Source: Clostridiales bacterium oral taxon 876 str. F0540
GTDB lineage: Bacteria > Bacillota > Clostridia > Clostridiales > Clostridiaceae
NCBI GenBank assembly: GCA_000466585.1
Contig: KE993496.1
Span: 126,262-190,261, forward strand
Length of the DNA stretch: 64,000 nucleotides
Reading direction: 5' to 3'
Position numbers and translations under genes: made by a program
Shown: positions 60,475 to 64,000 of the stretch, piece by piece
Layout of the letters: each line of letters begins with the position of its first letter
Position numbering within the stretch: the stretch's first letter is position 1
Notes under the pieces: generated by a model
Database searches by the model: none
Seen by the model: the letters and a program-made list of their open reading frames with translations, nothing else
Told to the model about the DNA's origin: nothing

Positions 60475-62778
60475 TTATTTGCTTATGGTCTTGTTACTAT
60501 TATTGATTGTACTACCTTTCAGGAAACTAAAACCGCCATTTTTAGAATAAAGTATTGATAGTATTACTACTGCAAAGCATACTACCAAGGTAGTTATCAT
60601 TCCCCAGTCGGAAGCTTTATACTGAACAAGTACCGGTGCAGCAAGCAGAGATACAAGGTTCATAACTTTTATCATAGGATTTAATGCAGGGCCGGCAGTA
60701 TCCTTAAGAGGGTCTCCTACTGTATCGCCTACAACGGCAGCTTTATGAGCTTCTGAGCCTTTACCGCCATAAAGACCATCTTCTATAGTCTTCTTTGCAT
60801 TATCCCATGAGCCTCCTGTATTTGCCATGAATACTGCAAGGAGCTGTCCGGAAACTATAACACCGGCCAAAAATCCTCCGAGAGATTCAACTCCAAGAAG
60901 TATGCCGACTACCAGTGGGCTTAGAATACCTATAAGTGCAAGCCCTATAAGTTCTCTTTGAGCCGAAACTGTGCATATGTCAACTGCATTTTGATAATCT
61001 GGCTTAACTTTCCTCTCCATAAGTCCTGGAATTTTAAATTGTCTTCTAACTTCCTCAACAATTTTTGAAGCGGCACGTGTTACAGCGTTTATTATCAATG
61101 AGGAGAAAAGCCAGGGAATACAAGCACCAATTAAGACTCCTATAAATACTTTAGGTTCAGATACACGAATTCCTGTTGAAGCAAGTCTTAAAGCTTCACT
61201 AACCTTCATTTGACCTTGAATCTTCGTTACATCTGTTAAGAAGGAGCCAAATAGTGAAACAGCGGCTATAACAGCTGAACCTATAGCAACACCTTTAGTA
61301 ATAGCCTTTGTTGTATTTCCTGTTGCATCAAGATGATCCATAACCTTTCTTGCCTTTTTATCAAGTCCTGCAAGTTCTCCAATACCATTTGCATTGTCTG
61401 ATATTGGTCCAAAAGAGTCCATGGCTACGTTGTTTCCTGTTAGAGTCAGCATACCTATTCCGGTCATAGCAACACCGTAAAGCACATAAGTAATTCCCAT
61501 TCCGTTATATATAAGTATAGAAGTCAATATTGTAATTGCGATAACTATTGTCTGCCAAACAGCGCTTTCAAAGCCTTCTGCCAAACCTCTTAAAAGTAGA
61601 GTTGCAGATCCGGTTTTTGAAGCTGCGGCAATATCTTTAACCGGTCTGTAGTGAGTATCGGTGAAGTATTTTGTTATTTCATCAAGCACTAGGGCAAGTA
61701 CAATACCTACACCGACTGAGAAGAAAGCCTTCCATTCATTCATATAAAAGTGTGCCAGTAAGGCAAAGGAGGCTAGGCTGATTATTGCGGATACATGAAA
61801 ACCCTTGTTAATAGAATCCATAGCGTTATTGTTTTTTAAGTCTTTAGAGCCTTTAACAATATAAGTACCGATTATAGAAGAAAGAACCCCTATTCCTCTT
61901 ACTAACAGAGGGAATACGATCCATTTTAGTTCGCCATGATTTAAATTCATAAGTGCAAGGCCTAATATAAGACCAGAAACTATTGTAACTTCGTAGGATT
62001 CAAAAATGTCGGCAGCCATACCGGCACAATCACCAACATTATCACCGACAAGGTCAGCTATAACAGCAGCATTTCTCTCATCATCTTCAGGAATACCAGC
62101 CTCAACTTTTCCAACAAGGTCTGCACCTACGTCAGCAGCTTTTGTATAAATACCTCCGCCAACTCTCATGAAAAGAGCTAAGAGTGTACCTCCAAAGCCA
62201 AAGCCTAACAGAGCATCCGGAGCAGAAACACCAAATACCATAAAGATTAAGGTTCCCCCCAGAAGACCAAGACCATCTGTAAGCATTCCTGTAATAGTAC
62301 CGGTTCTATAAGCAATTTTAAGAGCTTCACCAAAGTTTCTAGTGGAAGCAGAGGCAACACGTACATTTCCCTCAACAGCCATTCTCATACCAAACTGACC
62401 AACCATAAGTGAGAAACAAGCACCCATAACAAAAGCGATTGCACGCCCAACACCTATAATAACTTTTACAGAAGCTTCAGATTTCCCGGCAAAACGGGTC
62501 ATTGCTTCCTCTGAAGGCGGAACTACGTAAACTGAAAGAAATAAAACGAAAGTAAGTACAATGATTAGGGGAACTATAGTTCTTAACTGTCTTTTAAGAT
62601 AAGCATCAGCACCTTCCTTAATTGCTCCCCAAACTTCCTGCATTTTAGCGGTACCTTTATCATACTTAAGAATCTGACTTCTAAGCATTAAAGCATAGCC
62701 CAGGCCTAAAAATGCGATAAGCAATACACACCAGATAGCAACTATCTCAAAGGTAGTCGCGTTAGTAAGACTAAACAT
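60475..62778 (-). CDS. hppA: Membrane-bound proton (or sodium)-pumping pyrophosphatase
   Basis: 767 residues, about sixteen membrane helices. Substrate motif DVGADLVGKVEAGIPEDD and DNVGDCAGMAADIFESYE, later DNANGIGELAG and DTVGDPLKDTAGPALNP. It hydrolyses PPi and pumps H+ or Na+. The sequence GNTTKA has Lys at the position that separates K+-independent (Lys) from K+-dependent (Ala) enzymes. Start 62778 follows AAAGGAGTTG; a longer frame would add 34 residues lacking a ribosome site. Confidence 0.94.
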   Translation of the reverse strand: MFSLTNATTFEIVAIWCVLLIAFLGLGYALMLRSQILKYDKGTAKMQEVWGAIKEGADAYLKRQLRTIVPLIIVLTFVLFLSVYVVPPSEEAMTRFAGKSEASVKVIIGVGRAIAFVMGACFSLMVGQFGMRMAVEGNVRVASASTRNFGEALKIAYRTGTITGMLTDGLGLLGGTLIFMVFGVSAPDALLGFGFGGTLLALFMRVGGGIYTKAADVGADLVGKVEAGIPEDDERNAAVIADLVGDNVGDCAGMAADIFESYEVTIVSGLILGLALMNLNHGELKWIVFPLLVRGIGVLSSIIGTYIVKGSKDLKNNNAMDSINKGFHVSAIISLASFALLAHFYMNEWKAFFSVGVGIVLALVLDEITKYFTDTHYRPVKDIAAASKTGSATLLLRGLAEGFESAVWQTIVIAITILTSILIYNGMGITYVLYGVAMTGIGMLTLTGNNVAMDSFGPISDNANGIGELAGLDKKARKVMDHLDATGNTTKAITKGVAIGSAVIAAVSLFGSFLTDVTKIQGQMKVSEALRLASTGIRVSEPKVFIGVLIGACIPWLFSSLIINAVTRAASKIVEEVRRQFKIPGLMERKVKPDYQNAVDICTVSAQRELIGLALIGILSPLVVGILLGVESLGGFLAGVIVSGQLLAVFMANTGGSWDNAKKTIEDGLYGGKGSEAHKAAVVGDTVGDPLKDTAGPALNPMIKVMNLVSLLAAPVLVQYKASDWGMITTLVVCFAVVILSILYSKNGGFSFLKGSTINNSNKTISK

Positions 62779-62868
62779 TAAGACCAACTCCTTTGTCAAA
62801 AATAAAAAATTTTTTCCCACTATATAGTTATGTAAACGATTGTTAAAATCCTCTATAAAATGGTAATT

Positions 62869-62884
62869 TTGTATAATCATACAA
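62869..62884. promoter_or_regulatory. Palindrome between hppA and the glycerate kinase gene
   Basis: TTGTATAATCATACAA, 6-4-6 inverted repeat, in the divergent promoter region; a possible operator. No regulator assigned. Confidence 0.35.
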
Positions 62885-62911
62885 TAACACTGTATAAATT
62901 CATAAAAAGTT

Positions 62912-62940
62912 TTGAAAAGTACTCAATAGTATACTATATT
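62912..62940 (+). promoter_or_regulatory. Promoter of the glycerate kinase gene
   Basis: TTGAAA (62912-62917), 17 bp, TATATT (62935-62940); about 45 bp upstream of the ATG. Confidence 0.55.
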
Positions 62941-62984
62941 GAAGGTATGTGATATATTTTTGCAGCCAATTATGGAGGTTATAA

Positions 62985-64000
62985 ATGAAAAAAGATTTAA
63001 CTATTGTTTTAGCTCCGGATTCTTTTAAAGAAAGTATGACAGCAAAGCAGACTTGTGAGGCTATGGAAAGGGGAATAAAAAAAGTTTGCAATAAAATAAA
63101 ATGTATCCAAGTCCCTATGGCTGATGGAGGTGAGGGAACAATGCAGGCTTTAATTGATGCAACAAAAGGAAGGATATATTCAGCCAAAGTAGTTGGACCT
63201 CTTGGTAAAGAAGTTGAGGCTCAATACGGTATTCTAGGAGATGGAGAAACGGGTATATTAGAGATGGCCAGTGCAAGTGGTATTCACTTAGTCCCCGTAG
63301 ATAAAAGGAATCCTCTCATTACAACAACCTTTGGAACAGGGCAATTAATTAAAGCTTGCTTGGATAAGGGAGTAAAAAAGCTTTTTATTGGAATAGGGGG
63401 AAGTGCTACTAATGATGGCGGTGCCGGAATGATTCAAGCTTTAGGCGGAAAACTTTTAGATAAATCAGGAAAGGAAATAGGTTTTGGCGGCGGAGAGCTA
63501 GGGAAACTTACAAAAATAGATTTATCAGGTTTAGATATCAGACTAAAGGATGTCTTAATTAATGCAGCTTGTGATGTATCAAATCCCTTGTGTGGGGAAG
63601 AAGGTGCAGCCAAAGTATTTGGAAGGCAAAAGGGAGCTGACAATGAAGCAATTAAAATTTTAGATAATAACTTATATCATTATGCGAGTATAATAAGTAA
63701 GCAGCTGGGAAAAGATGTACTAGAAGTACCGGGTGCAGGAGCAGCCGGAGGGCTTGGTGCAGGACTTATGGCTTTTTTAAATGCAAATTTAAAAAAAGGA
63801 ATAGATCTAGTAATAGAATACTCAGGACTTGAAGAAAAAGTCAGAGAAGCTGATATGGTTTGGACAGGTGAGGGAAGTATTGATTTTCAGACACAGTACG
63901 GAAAAGTACCAATTGGTGTAGCTGCTATTTCAAAGAAATACGGCAAGACTGTAATAGCTATAGCAGGAAGGGTTGGAGAAGGTATAGATATTCTTTATGA
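62985..64000 (+). CDS. Glycerate kinase (window cuts C-terminus)
   Basis: The first 338 residues of a protein usually about 375 long. GlxK/GarK-type: N-terminal LAPDSFKESMTAKQTCEAM, VPMADGGEGTM, FIGIGGSATNDGGAGMIQALGG and the WTGEGSIDFQTQYGKVPIGVA segment. It phosphorylates glycerate to 2- or 3-phosphoglycerate. GGAGGTT ribosome site. The frame stays open to the window end, so the cut is due to the window. Confidence 0.93.
   Translation, partial: MKKDLTIVLAPDSFKESMTAKQTCEAMERGIKKVCNKIKCIQVPMADGGEGTMQALIDATKGRIYSAKVVGPLGKEVEAQYGILGDGETGILEMASASGIHLVPVDKRNPLITTTFGTGQLIKACLDKGVKKLFIGIGGSATNDGGAGMIQALGGKLLDKSGKEIGFGGGELGKLTKIDLSGLDIRLKDVLINAACDVSNPLCGEEGAAKVFGRQKGADNEAIKILDNNLYHYASIISKQLGKDVLEVPGAGAAGGLGAGLMAFLNANLKKGIDLVIEYSGLEEKVREADMVWTGEGSIDFQTQYGKVPIGVAAISKKYGKTVIAIAGRVGEGIDILY

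Noticed and set aside
62778..62880. 34-residue N-terminal extension of the pyrophosphatase
   Set aside because: The ATG at 62778 has AAAGGAG at good spacing and gives the usual N-terminus; the extension has no ribosome site.

Overview
The window is a low-GC, gene-dense stretch of a spore-forming anaerobic Firmicute, most like Clostridium. The signs are AGA/ATA-rich codon use, strong AAGGAGG ribosome sites, TTG/GTG starts, anaerobic glycerol-3-phosphate oxidoreductases, an iron-sulfur flavoprotein with nickel chaperones, chemotaxis receptors, and promoters that look like mother-cell sporulation (sigma-E/K) sites. No rRNA, tRNA, insertion sequence, phage or CRISPR array was seen.

Layout. 0.4-3.7 kb: an EamA exporter, a DUF1858 redox protein, and a PadR/DUF1700/DUF4097 operon. 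3.9-9.3 kb: a glycerol block (glpP, glpK, glpA-like oxidoreductase, second flavoprotein, DUF1667) with two look-alike GlpP-type RNA leaders. 9.4-12.8 kb: an AraC/GyrI regulator and ahpC-ahpF with a PerR-like operator. 13.3-18.8 kb: TetR, DUF5692, HypB, an 889-residue Fe-S flavoprotein and HypA. 19.4-29.5 kb: a pyrimidine operon, pyrB(I)-pyrC-pyrF-pyrK-pyrD-pyrE-carA-carB, led by a PyrR attenuator and a second PyrR-type loop over the pyrB ribosome site. 29.5-35.2 kb: a Nudix hydrolase, a radical SAM protein and a TetR-controlled MacB-type ABC exporter with three tandem palindromic operators.

35.4-44.3 kb is the most distinctive region. It holds all four enzymes of the GDP-D-glycero-alpha-D-manno-heptose pathway (HddA, GmhB, HddC, GmhA), a GalE-type epimerase, two duplicated GT2 glycosyltransferases, one GT4 glycosyltransferase, and two proteins that share an N-terminal helical domain followed by a Thr/Ser tract. 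Three promoters of the form AAC/CAC-N16-CATAnnnT serve these units. I read it as a sporulation-timed glycosylation island for a spore-surface layer.

44.6-64 kb: a PAP2 phosphatase, a FtsX-type ABC exporter, two methyl-accepting chemotaxis proteins (one with a sigma-D-type promoter), a VanRS-like two-component system, a possible 36-residue small protein, an MFS transporter, a thioredoxin-like protein, a compact BceAB-like ABC pair, the AmmeMemoRadiSam genes, a membrane pyrophosphatase of the K+-independent sequence type, and a glycerate kinase cut by the window end.

A second theme crosses the operons: a palindromic module of about 75-90 bp, with two hairpins whose stems change in a compensatory way between copies. 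It ends exactly on the Shine-Dalgarno sequence of DUF1858, ahpF, carB and gmhA, and a fifth partial copy lies at the window start. Three of the four complete sites sit between genes of one operon.
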